A stretch of DNA of 64,000 bases from Pseudomonas rhizosphaerae (GCF_000761155.1 NZ_CP009533.1:4209501-4273500); one strand, 5' to 3'; positions 16,682 to 25,128 are shown, counted from the stretch's first letter. A program made the numbers and translations. Notes: a model not told the origin generated them from the letters alone.

Positions 16682-17336
16682 GGTCGAATCCTCTTCTGGC
16701 GCCGAAACGGCCGGCGCGCTTGAGCGCCAGCTCCAGGCCGATGCTGATCAGCCAATACATCACGATCACCACCACGAACGCCTGGGTCGGGATGAAATAG
16801 GTGGACTGCACCGAGTTGGCGGCGGCAGTGAGTTCCTGCACGGTGATGATGGTCAGAAAGGCGGTGTCCTTCAGCGCAATGATCAACTGGTTGCCGAGCA
16901 AGGGGCGGGTCTTGATCAGCAATTGCGGGAGAGTGATGCGCAGATACAGACGCAGCGGGGTGAAACCGTGCGCCTTGGCGGCCTCGATGTAGCCTTCGGG
17001 CAATACCAGGCGGCTGCCGCGCAGGATCTCGGCGAAGTACGCTGCATGGTAGATCACCAGGGCCAGCAGGCCGGCGGTCCAGGCGCTCATGCGCAGACCC
17101 AGTTCCGGCAGGCCGTAATACAGCAGATAGGCGAGAATCAGGAACGGCAGGGTGCGCATCAGGTTGATCCAACCGCGCACGACTATGGACAACCGGTTGC
17201 GCTCCTCGAGCAGGAACACCCAGGCGCAGCCCAGTACGAAGGCGCAGATGATCGACAGTGCGAACAGCCCCAGGGTGGCCAGCAGGCCATCGAGGAACAA
17301 TGCTCGCGCCTCCCACAGAATGGTCCATTCAGTCAT
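16674..17336 (-). CDS. Amino-acid ABC transporter permease (second)
   Basis: A 220-residue inner-membrane permease of the HisM/GlnP family with about five helices. The EAA loop reads IEAAKAHGFTPLRLYLRITLPQ (about 137-158), which docks on the ATPase. Its start lies 12 bp after the stop of the other permease, and its end overlaps the ATPase start. The two permeases differ clearly in sequence, so the channel is a heterodimer, as in most polar amino-acid importers. Confidence 0.94.
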   Translation of the reverse strand: MTEWTILWEARALFLDGLLATLGLFALSIICAFVLGCAWVFLLEERNRLSIVVRGWINLMRTLPFLILAYLLYYGLPELGLRMSAWTAGLLALVIYHAAYFAEILRGSRLVLPEGYIEAAKAHGFTPLRLYLRITLPQLLIKTRPLLGNQLIIALKDTAFLTIITVQELTAAANSVQSTYFIPTQAFVVVIVMYWLISIGLELALKRAGRFGARRGFDHV

Positions 17337-17348
17337 GTCGATAATTCC

Positions 17349-17990
17349 TCACATGGCCAGCCGATTGGCTTTTCGTTCCGCCAGCCCTTGCAGCTTGAGC
17401 AGTACGCCAATGATCAGCATGTACAGCACGGCGGCGGCGAGGATGGGCGGCAGCGGATCGTAGGTCACCGCCGAGATGCGGTTGGTGACGCGGGTCAGGT
17501 CGACGATGCCGATCACGGCCACGGCCGGGCTGCCCTTGATCAGAAACGACATCTCGTTGACCAGGCCGGGCAGGCTGGTGGTGATCATTTGCGGCAACAT
17601 GATGCGGCGAAAGAACACGCCACCGGTCATGCCACAGGCCAGCGCGGCCTCGCGCTGGTCGCGGGAGAAACTGAGGAAGGCGGCGCGCCAGATTTCCGCG
17701 TTGAATGCGGCGGTGTTCAGGGTCATGGCGACGATGGCGGCCGTGTTGCGGTTCATGTTGATGCCGAACACTGGCGCCGAAAGGAACAGGAACAGCACCA
17801 GGGTCACCAGCGGCGTGGCCCTGGCCAGGCTGATATAGAGCACCAGCAGTTGCTCGACGAACGGGACCTTGGCCAGGCGAATCAGAGCGATGACCAGACC
17901 CAGGACGACACCGATGCCGATGGCGATGCCGCACAGCCACAGGGTGGTCCAGGCACCTTCGAGCAAGAGTAGCCAGGCTTGTGTGTTCAT
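17349..17990 (-). CDS. Amino-acid ABC transporter permease (first)
   Basis: A 213-residue permease with helices at the N-terminus (WTTLWLCGIAIGIGVVLGLV) and the EAA-type loop REAALACGMTGGVFFRRIMLPQ. The start at 17990 is preferred over the ATG at 17999 because AAGGA sits 8 nt upstream of it. It follows the substrate-binding protein gene across a gap that contains a REP palindrome, which may set a lower expression level for the membrane components than for the binding protein. Confidence 0.93.
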   Translation of the reverse strand: MNTQAWLLLLEGAWTTLWLCGIAIGIGVVLGLVIALIRLAKVPFVEQLLVLYISLARATPLVTLVLFLFLSAPVFGINMNRNTAAIVAMTLNTAAFNAEIWRAAFLSFSRDQREAALACGMTGGVFFRRIMLPQMITTSLPGLVNEMSFLIKGSPAVAVIGIVDLTRVTNRISAVTYDPLPPILAAAVLYMLIIGVLLKLQGLAERKANRLAM

Positions 17991-18030
17991 GGCAGGCATC
18001 CTTGGCTGGGGTTTTTACGTTGTATGTCTT

Positions 18031-18132
18031 GGCCTCTTCGCGGGCAGAGCCCGCTCCCACAGGGATGAGTGATAAGCCGCGTAGACCTGTGGGAGCGGGG
18101 CGGGCGGCGAGCCATCTACCCGCGAAGAGGCC
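18031..18132. repeat. REP palindrome pair (BIME-like) inside the ABC operon
   Basis: Two inverted REP units face each other. The left begins GGCCTCTTCGCGGGC and ends GCCCGCTCCCACAGG (18031-18063). The right begins CCTGTGGGAGCGGG and ends CCCGCGAAGAGGCC (18086-18132). The right unit is degenerate in its middle. The pair lies between the binding-protein stop and the first permease start. Confidence 0.9.
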
Positions 18133-18162
18133 CGCACTGACACAACCCGATCATTCCGGCGA

Positions 18163-19056
18163 TCACTTCATCCCCGCCAACGTGTGGAATTGCTCGACGT
18201 TGGTGATCGGTTCCTTGGGCATGTCCGGGAAGGCTTCGCCGAACCACTTGGTCTGCAACGCGGCCAGGCGGCCGTTGGCGCGGATCTGGTCCATGAAGCC
18301 GCTGAGGAATTTGAGCAGCTCCGGGCTGTTCTTCGGTACCGGCCAGGCGGCGAAGCCGGCGCCGGATACGGCAATGCCCTTGGCGAATGTGTCGCCGCGG
18401 GTCTTGACCAGGTCGTTCACCGAGATCAGCGCGTTCACCGCGTAGTCCAGGCGACCGTTGGCCAGGTCGGCGTAGATTTCCGGGTACGACGGATACTCCA
18501 CCACCTTGCCCATCTCGCAACCCTTGTCCTTCATCATTTTCTTGAGCTCGGGCAGGCGTGCCAGCAGGGCGCTGCCGGCCTGCACGCCGACGGTCTTGCC
18601 GCACAGGCTGGCGATATCGCTGAGGCGCTTGTCATCGGCACGCTTGACGTAGAAGTGTTGGGCGGACGCGAAAGGCGGGGCGAAGTTGAACACGCGCAGG
18701 CGCTCGTCGGTGACCAGGGCGCCGGTGAAGGCCACGTCGTACTGACCGGAAGAAACCGACGCGAGCAGGCCGGTCCACGGCAGGATGTCCTGCTTGACGT
18801 CGACGTTCTGGGTTTTGGCGTAGGCCTTGAGGTCCTCCAGCAGCTCCTTGTGGAAGCCTTCGGGTTTGCCATCGACGATGTAGTTGAACGGTGCGTAATC
18901 ATCCTCGGTGGCGACACTCAGAACACCTTTGCTCTTCACCTCGGCGAGATCGGCGTGGGCGCCGAACGAGGCCGAGAGTACCAGCGTGGCCAGGCTCAAC
19001 TTGCGCAGCAGGCCCAGGGATGTGCCGGTCATCGAACGCTTGCTGGGTTGCTTCAT
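18163..19056 (-). CDS. Periplasmic amino-acid-binding protein of the ABC transporter
   Basis: A 297-residue family 3 solute-binding protein. A signal peptide covers about residues 1-35 (basic MKQPSKR start, hydrophobic LSLATLVLSASFG, cleavage after AHA). The mature protein starts with the usual KSKGVLSVATEDDYAPFNY and carries QYDVAFTGALVTDERL. It is the first gene of the transporter operon and is divergent from the MocR regulator. The ligand cannot be read from sequence; the regulator and aminotransferase next door suggest an amino compound. Confidence 0.93.
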   Translation of the reverse strand: MKQPSKRSMTGTSLGLLRKLSLATLVLSASFGAHADLAEVKSKGVLSVATEDDYAPFNYIVDGKPEGFHKELLEDLKAYAKTQNVDVKQDILPWTGLLASVSSGQYDVAFTGALVTDERLRVFNFAPPFASAQHFYVKRADDKRLSDIASLCGKTVGVQAGSALLARLPELKKMMKDKGCEMGKVVEYPSYPEIYADLANGRLDYAVNALISVNDLVKTRGDTFAKGIAVSGAGFAAWPVPKNSPELLKFLSGFMDQIRANGRLAALQTKWFGEAFPDMPKEPITNVEQFHTLAGMK

Positions 19057-19162
19057 GGATGCTGCTCCCGAAGGTTGAAGTAGGTCTGAGCGTTTCTCTG
19101 GACGGAGGCGTTCAGTGGCATGGCCTCAACCTTAGTGAGGCGTCTTGGGGCAGCGATAGGGG

Positions 19163-19199
19163 CAGTTGCGCACATTCGACTGGCCAGTTGCGTGCGCAA
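19163..19199. promoter_or_regulatory. Candidate MocR operator (direct and inverted repeats)
   Basis: In the 287-bp divergent region between the binding protein and the MocR gene, CAGTTGCG occurs twice in the same orientation (19163 and 19185), 22 bp or two helical turns apart. The outer edges also form an inverted repeat, TTGCGCAC (19166-19173) and GTGCGCAA (19192-19199). MocR proteins commonly bind two direct repeats at about this spacing. Assignment is by position and pattern only. Confidence 0.5.
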
Positions 19200-19343
19200 A
19201 AAAGCATGGCGCGCTATTTGCAAAGTCCATCGATCGGCATGGGTGCCAACAGCTTGGCTCGCCCTGGAAACCGGGCGGGTTCAGGACAGGTGAAAGCGCT
19301 TCGCCGCGGATCAATCCGCGGCGGGCCATCGCGGAGCGAGAGC

Positions 19344-20840
19344 ATGATCGATCACGTCTTCTACCTGGATTTCGACCAACAGCGCGGTTTGCAGGAGCAA
19401 TTGCGCGAGTCTCTGGTCTCGGCGATCCTGGGCGGGGGGTTTCCGCCCGATGAGCCTTTGCCGTCGTGCCGCAAGCTGTCCCAGCAACTGAGTATCTCGC
19501 GCAATACCGTGGCGTTGGTCTACGAAAGCCTGCTGGACAACGGCTATCTGGTAAGCCGCCCTCGCAGTGGTTACTACCTGCATGCCGACTACTGCGGCGG
19601 CGATGCGCACAATGCCTGGCCGTCGTTCAGCCGTCACCGTCCGGTTGGCTACAGCGATACCTGCGATGCGGAGCGCGCTCCGGATTGGGCCGGGCGCCTG
19701 AAGATGCTCCCCAGTTTGAAGCACGGGGTCTTGCGGCCCGGTGACTGGAGTGGCTTCAGCTATCCGTTCATCTACGGACAACCCATACGGGATCTGTTCC
19801 CTTTGGAGCGCTGGCGCGAGGTGTCCCGCAATACCCTGCGCAGCGAACGCGACCAAGGCTGGCTGTGCGATGGTTTCGACCGCGACGATCAGATGCTCAT
19901 CGAGCAGTTGCGCACCCGCGTGCTGCCCAAGCGGGGTATCTGGGCCAGCTCCGACGAAATCCTGCTGACCCTGGGCTCGCAGAACGCGCTGTACCTGCTG
20001 GCCACGCTGCTGATGACGCATGGCGTCAAGGTCGCCATCGAGAACCCTGGTTTTCGCGACGCCCTGAGTATCTTCGAATTGCAAGGCGCCCAGGTGCACA
20101 AGCAAGACATCGACACACAGGGGCTGGTGGTGGACGCTCGCCTGGACGACTGCGACTACCTCTATGTGACGCCGGGCCATCAAGTGCCCACCGGCATCGC
20201 CATGAGTGCCGCACGACGGACCCGTCTGCTGCAGCAGATTCGCCAGCACGACCAGATCCTCATCGAGGACGACTACGACGCCGAACTTAACCTGGACCCT
20301 CATCCGCAGCCCGCGCTCAAGGCCAGCGACAGCAGTGGGCGAGTGATCTACCTGAGCAGCTTGTCGAAAGCGTTTTCACCGGGGCTGCGCCTGGGCTACA
20401 TGGTGGCCGATGCCGAATTGATCAGCGAACTGCGGGCACTGCGCCGCTTGATGTACCGGCACCCGCCGTTGAACAACCAGCGCATGCTGGCCGAGTTTCT
20501 GGCTCAGGGTCACTACGATGCGCACCTGCGCCGCTTTCGCGAGGAGCATGGGCGGCGCCGGGCGTTGATGCAGGACGCTGTGAGCCGCCGTCTGAGCAGT
20601 TGCCAGCACCTGGGCAGTGACGGTTCCAGTGCATTCTGGCTCAAGGCGCCGGCCGGCGTGGATACCCAGAAGCTGGCGTGGGCGGCGGCGCAGAAGAGCA
20701 TTCTGATCGAATCGGGAGCACAGTTCTTCTTCAACCCCGCACCGCCCGGGAATTTCATGCGGCTGGGGTTTCATGCCATCGATGCCGACAAGATCCTGCC
20801 AGGAATAGAGCAGTTGGCCGGGGTGCTGGAGGGGGGCTGA
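19344..20840 (+). CDS. MocR-family (GntR/aminotransferase) PLP-dependent regulator
   Basis: A 498-residue protein. An N-terminal GntR winged helix (about 10-80: LQEQLRESLVSAIL, LPSCRKLSQQLSISRNTV, ENGY-like DNGYLVSRPRSGYYL) is followed by an aminotransferase class I fold. The PLP lysine is K342 in SLSKAFSPGLRLGY, and the aspartate contact lies in EDDYDAEL. The ATG at 19344 has GGAG upstream and starts the conserved domain; the frame extends far upstream without homology. MocR regulators sense PLP or amino-compound/PLP adducts (examples: GabR, PdxR, TauR, EnuR). It probably controls the divergent transporter and the adjacent aminotransferase. It ends directly at the aminotransferase stop (convergent, no gap). 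Confidence 0.94.
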   Translation: MIDHVFYLDFDQQRGLQEQLRESLVSAILGGGFPPDEPLPSCRKLSQQLSISRNTVALVYESLLDNGYLVSRPRSGYYLHADYCGGDAHNAWPSFSRHRPVGYSDTCDAERAPDWAGRLKMLPSLKHGVLRPGDWSGFSYPFIYGQPIRDLFPLERWREVSRNTLRSERDQGWLCDGFDRDDQMLIEQLRTRVLPKRGIWASSDEILLTLGSQNALYLLATLLMTHGVKVAIENPGFRDALSIFELQGAQVHKQDIDTQGLVVDARLDDCDYLYVTPGHQVPTGIAMSAARRTRLLQQIRQHDQILIEDDYDAELNLDPHPQPALKASDSSGRVIYLSSLSKAFSPGLRLGYMVADAELISELRALRRLMYRHPPLNNQRMLAEFLAQGHYDAHLRRFREEHGRRRALMQDAVSRRLSSCQHLGSDGSSAFWLKAPAGVDTQKLAWAAAQKSILIESGAQFFFNPAPPGNFMRLGFHAIDADKILPGIEQLAGVLEGG

Positions 20841-22163
20841 TCAACGCATGTAGCCGCCCGAAAACTCACCGATCACCTCATCGAAAATCCCCAGCGCTTC
20901 CTCCACCTGGGCGGCATTGACGATGCACGGCGGCACCACGTGCAAGCGGTTCTCGACGATGAAGGTCAGCAATCCGCGCGCCTGGAACGCCGCCTTCATC
21001 TGGCCCATCAGCGGAGCGGCCAGCGGCGTCTTGAGCTTTCTGTCGCTGATGAACTCAAGCGCCCAGAACAGGCCGATCCCGCGGGCCTCACCGATCAACG
21101 GGTACTTCGCCGCCAGCGCCTGCAAGCCCGGGCCGAGGACTTCATGGCCGATCTGCCGGGCGTTGTCGACGATGCCTTCCTCGGCCATCACATCCAGTGT
21201 CGCCACGATGGCCGCCATGGCCAGCGGATGTCCGGAATAGGTCAGGCCGCCGGGGAAGAAATGGTGATCGAAATACTCGGCGATCGGTTTGGAAATCATC
21301 ACCCCACCGGCGGGTACGTAGCCTGAGTTGACCCCTTTGGCGAAGCAGATCAGGTCCGGCACGATGTCGAAATGGTCCAGCGCCAGCCAACTGCCGGTGC
21401 GCCCGAAACCGGCCATCACTTCATCGAGAATCACCAGAATGCCGTACTCGTCGGCCAGCGCGCGCACGCCCGCCAAGTAACCCTTGGGTGGCACCAGGAT
21501 GCCGGCCGTGCCGGGTATGCTTTCCAGCAGTATGGCCGCAATGGCAGCCGGGCCTTCGCATTCGATGACCCGGCGCAGGTGCTGCAGCGCGCGTTCACAT
21601 TCTTCCTGCTCGTTGGTGGCATGAAACTCGCTGCGAAACAGGTACGGATTGAAGAAATGCACATGGCCGCGGGCGAATTCATTGGGCACTCGCCGTGGAT
21701 CGCCTGTGGCGACGATGGCCGCGCCGGTGCTGCCATGGTAGGAGCGGTAAGCGGACAGAATCTTATCGCGGCCGGTGAACAGCCGCGCCATGCGCATGGC
21801 ATTCTCGTTGGCATCCGCGCCGGCATTGGTGAAGAACACTTTGCCGAAGTGGCTCGGCGCCCGCGCCAGGATGCGCTTGGCCGCCTCACCGCGCATCAGG
21901 TTGGCGGTGGCCGGAGCCACCGTGACCAGGCTGCTGGCCTGCTCGACGATGGCCGCGATCACTTTTGGATGCTGATGGCCGATGTTGGTGTTGACCAACT
22001 GGCTGCTGAAGTCCAGATACTCGCGCCCATCGTAGTCCCATAGCGTGCAGCCCTGGCCACCGGCGATCACCAGCGGGTTCAGCGCGCCTTGGGTCGACCA
22101 GGAATGGAACACGAATTCACGGTCCAGGGCGTACACGTAGTCGTTGGAAACGGGCGTGCTCAT
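20841..22163 (-). CDS. Class III (omega) aminotransferase, PLP-dependent
   Basis: A 440-residue fold-type I aminotransferase. The PLP lysine is K276 (CFAKGVNSGYVPAGG) and the aspartate to the pyridine nitrogen is D247 (ILDEVMAGFGRTG). FTNAGADANENAMRMAR matches the phosphate-binding region. The sequence is of the type annotated as taurine-pyruvate or beta-alanine/omega-amino acid transaminases; the exact amino donor is not clear. With a MocR regulator and an amino-acid importer beside it, it probably begins breakdown of the imported compound. It is transcribed toward the regulator. Confidence 0.93.
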   Translation of the reverse strand: MSTPVSNDYVYALDREFVFHSWSTQGALNPLVIAGGQGCTLWDYDGREYLDFSSQLVNTNIGHQHPKVIAAIVEQASSLVTVAPATANLMRGEAAKRILARAPSHFGKVFFTNAGADANENAMRMARLFTGRDKILSAYRSYHGSTGAAIVATGDPRRVPNEFARGHVHFFNPYLFRSEFHATNEQEECERALQHLRRVIECEGPAAIAAILLESIPGTAGILVPPKGYLAGVRALADEYGILVILDEVMAGFGRTGSWLALDHFDIVPDLICFAKGVNSGYVPAGGVMISKPIAEYFDHHFFPGGLTYSGHPLAMAAIVATLDVMAEEGIVDNARQIGHEVLGPGLQALAAKYPLIGEARGIGLFWALEFISDRKLKTPLAAPLMGQMKAAFQARGLLTFIVENRLHVVPPCIVNAAQVEEALGIFDEVIGEFSGGYMR

Positions 22164-22295
22164 GGGTTACCTCTGCAGGATCGTAGTCAGCCAAGGCTGG
22201 TGAAGGGGGCCGTGTTGCACGGCGGCGGCCCACGATAGGAACAAACGCTGCCGTGCTCGTAGGGCCAGATGGGCTGAAACAGTGGGTCAGGCCAC

Positions 22296-22305
22296 TCGAC
22301 TGGCC
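22296..22305. promoter_or_regulatory. Shared 10-mer between two promoter regions of the MocR locus
   Basis: TCGACTGGCC lies here, between the divergent aminotransferase and aldolase genes. The identical 10-mer lies at 19176-19185, in the core of the candidate operator before the MocR gene. Here it is part of GGCCACTCGACTGGCC, a palindrome with arms GGCCA/TGGCC. It may be a common regulator contact, but ten bases can recur by chance. Confidence 0.3.
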
Positions 22306-22393
22306 CAGGCAAACCGCTCAACTGTCCCTTGGCCCAAGGCTGGATTTGGCTACGCTTGGCAGTCTCCCTCCAGCTTTTTCAGGACCCGAGACC

Positions 22394-23179
22394 ATGGCTC
22401 ACAGTTTCGATATCCACCCAGCTACCCGTCCCCTGACGCAGATGGCCGGTCTGGACAGCCCAGAGATCCGTCAAGCGCGCATCGACCTGGCAGCCTGTTT
22501 TCGCATGGCGGCGAAACTGGGTATGGCCGAGGGGATCTGCAACCACTTTTCCTTTGTGCTGCCCGGCCATCCGCAGTTGTTTCTGGTCAACCCGTTCGGC
22601 CTGGCGTTCGCCGAAGTCACCGCGTCCTCGTTGCTGATCTGCGATTTTCAGAGGCGCGTCCTGGCCGGTGAAGGCCAACCGGAGGCGACGGCGTTTTTCA
22701 TCCACGCCCAACTGCATCGCCTCAACCCGCGTGCTACCGCTGCGTTCCACACCCATATGCCCAACGCCACGGCGCTGTGCATGCTCGAAGGCGACCCCTT
22801 CGTGTGGGCTGGGCAAACAGCGTTGAAGTTCTATGAGCGGATGGTGGTGGACGAGCACTACAACGGCCTGGCCCTGGACGATGCCGAGGGCAAGCGCATT
22901 TCGCGCGCGGCCGGTGAGGCGGATATCGTCATGCTCAAGAATCACGGCCCGCTGGTACTCGGCCCCAGCATCGCCGAAGCGTGGGATGACCTGTACTACC
23001 TGGAGCGGGCCGCCGAAGTGCAACTCAAGGCCATGGCCAGCGGCCGTCCGCTCAAGCCCGTACCCCACGCCATCGCCAGCGCCGCGTGCCGGCAGATGCT
23101 GGTCGGCAACGCCGAAAGCGCGCGTCTGCACCTGGACAGTGTCAAGCGCAGCCTGGCGGGCAGCGGTTACGACCTGTAG
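22394..23179 (+). CDS. Class II aldolase/adducin family protein
   Basis: A 261-residue protein with the class II aldolase/adducin fold. GICNHFSFVLPG (about 51-62) and FHTHMPNATAL carry zinc-binding histidines; MLKNHGPLVLG carries a further one. Relatives include fuculose-phosphate aldolase and methylthioribulose-phosphate dehydratase, but the Pseudomonas paralogues next to aminotransferases are mostly uncharacterised. It is divergent from the class III aminotransferase across a 230-bp promoter region, so a common catabolic role is plausible but unproven. Confidence 0.88.
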   Translation: MAHSFDIHPATRPLTQMAGLDSPEIRQARIDLAACFRMAAKLGMAEGICNHFSFVLPGHPQLFLVNPFGLAFAEVTASSLLICDFQRRVLAGEGQPEATAFFIHAQLHRLNPRATAAFHTHMPNATALCMLEGDPFVWAGQTALKFYERMVVDEHYNGLALDDAEGKRISRAAGEADIVMLKNHGPLVLGPSIAEAWDDLYYLERAAEVQLKAMASGRPLKPVPHAIASAACRQMLVGNAESARLHLDSVKRSLAGSGYDL

Positions 23180-23231
23180 ATGCAGCGAGTTATCATGAAG
23201 AGGCTGGAATCGATGGCGACCCGAAGGACGC

Positions 23232-23299
23232 TTTCGCGGCCGATGACCGCTCCTACAGGGGTGTACGGTGTTTCGTAGGAGCGGTCTGTGGCCGCGAAA
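23232..23299. repeat. REP palindrome pair after the aldolase gene
   Basis: TTTCGCGGCCGATGACCGCT (from 23232) continuing to CCTACAGG is answered by GTAGGAGCGGTC..GGCCGCGAAA (23275-23299). This is the CGCGGCC/GACCGCTCC REP class, also present at 49860, 59896 and 62616. Confidence 0.88.
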
Positions 23300-23328
23300 C
23301 AGGCGCTGCGCAGTTTCTTGCGGGCATT

Positions 23329-23352
23329 AAAAAGCCGGCTTATGGCCGGCTT
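23329..23352 (-). terminator. Rho-independent terminator
   Basis: Minus strand: AAGCCGGC-cataa-GCCGGCTT followed by TTT, an 8-bp stem with a run of five T overlapping its end. It is oriented for transcripts coming from the ppa side. Confidence 0.75.
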
Positions 23353-23503
23353 CTCGTCGACGATCTTGCCTTACTTTTGGTAAGCCGCAACCGCCTGCAA
23401 ACTGTTGACCAGCCTGAGCTGGTGAGGGCCAAAGAATACGCACGGGCGGGTGCCTGTGCAAACCTCTTTTTCCCTTTAGCGCCAAATGTCTTCACTGCGG
23501 CCA
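23329..23503 (-). ncRNA. Candidate small RNA or leaderless transcript downstream of ppa
   Basis: On the minus strand the ppa terminator (23528-23506) is followed by about 150 nt that end in a second complete terminator at 23352-23329. Between them ACCAGC-tcag-GCTGGT (23423-23408) forms a clean 6-bp hairpin. A terminated, structured interval without a recognised gene fits a small RNA. The alternative is a peptide of about 57 basic residues starting at the ATG at 23503; it matches nothing I recognise. No promoter was identified. Confidence 0.35.
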
Positions 23504-23505
23504 TG

Positions 23506-23528
23506 AAAAACCCCGGCCTTGGCCGGGG
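23506..23528 (-). terminator. Rho-independent terminator of ppa
   Basis: Minus strand: CCCCGGCC-aa-GGCCGGGG then TTTTT, 20 bp after the ppa stop codon. It is a strong GC stem with a T run. Confidence 0.9.
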
Positions 23529-23547
23529 TGTTGGGTACAGCGACGGA

Positions 23548-24075
23548 TCAACCTTTGTAGGCGGCGACCGACTTGGTGATTTCGGCGCGGGCGGCGTCTG
23601 CGTCGCCCCAGCCTTCGATCTTCACCCATTTGCCTTTTTCGAGATCCTTGTAGTTCTCGAAGAAGTGCTTGATCTGTTCCAGCAGCAGCGGCGGCAGATC
23701 GGTGTATTCCTTGACGTCCACATACAGCTGCGACAGCTTGTCGTGCGGTACGGCGATGACCTTGGCGTCGCCGCCGCCGTCGTCGGTCATGTGCAGGATG
23801 CCGACCGGACGGGCGCGGATGACTGCACCTGGGGTGACTGGGTAAGGGGTAACGACCAGCACGTCGAGGGGGTCGCCGTCATCGGCCAGGGTGTTGGGAA
23901 TGAAGCCGTAGTTGGCCGGGTAGAACATCGGCGTGGCCATGAAACGGTCGACGAACAGGGTGTCGCTGTCCTTGTCGATTTCGTATTTGATCGGCGCGTG
24001 GTTGGCCGGAATCTCGATGGCGACGTAGATGTCGTTCGGCAGGTCTTTGCCGGCTGGAATCTTGCTGTAGCTCAT
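23548..24075 (-). CDS. ppa: Inorganic pyrophosphatase
   Basis: A 175-residue family I soluble pyrophosphatase. Features are [17 protein letters not shown] at about 23-39 and the metal-binding signature [11 protein letters not shown] (about 65-75), followed by [21 protein letters not shown]. It hydrolyses PPi to phosphate and so drives biosynthetic reactions. The gene stands alone, with its own terminator downstream and a -10 element upstream. Confidence 0.98.
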   Translation of the reverse strand: MSYSKIPAGKDLPNDIYVAIEIPANHAPIKYEIDKDSDTLFVDRFMATPMFYPANYGFIPNTLADDGDPLDVLVVTPYPVTPGAVIRARPVGILHMTDDGGGDAKVIAVPHDKLSQLYVDVKEYTDLPPLLLEQIKHFFENYKDLEKGKWVKIEGWGDADAARAEITKSVAAYKG

Positions 24076-24137
24076 TAGGCGTTGCCCCCGTGGTTTGGGC
24101 CAGTCTGAAGGCCGTACAGGCCGAAAATGTGGGCGCG

Positions 24138-24143
24138 ATTATA
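24138..24143 (-). promoter_or_regulatory. -10 element for ppa
   Basis: On the minus strand this reads TATAAT, in GCCTATAATCGCGC, 63 bp before the ppa start codon. A good -35 at 17 bp was not found. Confidence 0.5.
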
Positions 24144-24207
24144 GGCACATTGTAGGAACGCATGCCATACGCGCCACGGTCCGGCCCCGGCCGTGTGCAG
24201 CGGCTGT

Positions 24208-24330
24208 CGACGCGGCTTGCGCCGCTGCTACAGGGGGCCGTGTTCATCCACGCAATGCAGGCCATCGCATTTCCCAATGCCGCGTTTGCCGGCAATCACC
24301 TTCCCTGTAGCCGCGGCGCAAGCCGCGTCA
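24208..24330. repeat. Inverted repeat (third REP-like type) reaching into the mtfA stop codon
   Basis: CGACGCGGCTTGCGCCGCTG continuing CTACAGGG (24208-24235) is answered by CCCTGTAGCCGCGGCGCAAG continuing CCGCGTCA (24303-24330), about 67 bp away. The last three bases of the right arm are the stop codon of mtfA, so the element borders or forms the gene end. Confidence 0.8.
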
Positions 24331-25128
24331 GGGCGTTACGCAGGTCGGGGGCAGGGCCGAAAGCCGCTGCAGCGGATCCTGGCGATAAAACAGGCGCAGC
24401 TGCTCATAGACCAGCGGGTAGGCCTGATGCAGCAAATCCGGGGCGGTGAAGAAATACTCACTGGTAACGGCGAAGAACTCCGCCGGATTTTCCGCGGCAT
24501 ACGGGTCGATGGTCGTTTCCGCATCGGGATCGGCATCGAGCTGGCGATTCAAGTCGTCGTAGGCATGCTGCATGGCGCTGGCCCAGTCGCTCACACGCAT
24601 GTCGCCGTGCAGCGGCGGCAGGCCGTTGGCGTCGCCGTTGAGCATGTCGAGCTTGTGCGCCAGTTCGTGGATGACCAGGTTGTAACCATCCCAGCTGCCA
24701 CTGGCCATGACCCCCGACCAGGCGAGAATGACCGGCCCCTGTTGCCAGGCCTCGCCACTGTGCTCGCCGTCCCACTGGTGCTCCACGCCGCTGGGATCGC
24801 GGTAACGCTGCGGGCTGACGAAATCGTCGGCATACAGGACGATTTCGTGAAAGCCCTGATACCAGTCCAGATCGCCCAATTGCAGCAACGGCAACTGCGC
24901 TTGTGCCGCAAGGTGAAGGCGGGCGCGATCGTCGAGTTCGACACCGGGCAGGCAGGTCAGGGCCTTGGCCTGCAGGAACAGCACGCAGGCCTCGCGCAGG
25001 TGCTGGTCCTGCTGTGCATCGAGGCCATCGAGAATCGGCAGATCGCCGCGCACCGTTTGCCACAGCGATTCATCGATGCGGTGGCGGTGCAGGGTCCGCT
25101 GTCGCCGCCAGGCCTTGTAGGACCACAT
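24328..25128 (-). CDS. mtfA: MtfA-type zinc peptidase
   Basis: A 266-residue cytosolic protein of the MtfA (Mlc titration factor A) family. The zinc-binding HExxH motif is HELAHKLDM at about 154-162. The upstream segment GPVILAWSGVMASGSWDGYN and downstream AENPAEFFAVTSEYFF are family hallmarks. E. coli MtfA is an aminopeptidase that also binds the Mlc repressor. Pseudomonas lacks an obvious Mlc/PTS-glucose system, so the target here is uncertain. The ATG at 25128 follows the dedA stop by 4 bp, making a two-gene operon. Confidence 0.92.
   Translation of the reverse strand: MWSYKAWRRQRTLHRHRIDESLWQTVRGDLPILDGLDAQQDQHLREACVLFLQAKALTCLPGVELDDRARLHLAAQAQLPLLQLGDLDWYQGFHEIVLYADDFVSPQRYRDPSGVEHQWDGEHSGEAWQQGPVILAWSGVMASGSWDGYNLVIHELAHKLDMLNGDANGLPPLHGDMRVSDWASAMQHAYDDLNRQLDADPDAETTIDPYAAENPAEFFAVTSEYFFTAPDLLHQAYPLVYEQLRLFYRQDPLQRLSALPPTCVTP

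Larger units (their letters stand above)
23180..23547. other. Intergenic region with REP pair, two minus-strand terminators and a candidate small RNA
   Basis: The 368 bp between the aldolase and ppa hold a REP pair at 23232-23299, a terminator at 23329-23352, a second terminator at 23506-23528, and about 150 bp between them whose only open frame is a short basic peptide of doubtful reality. Details are in the separate entries. Confidence 0.7.
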
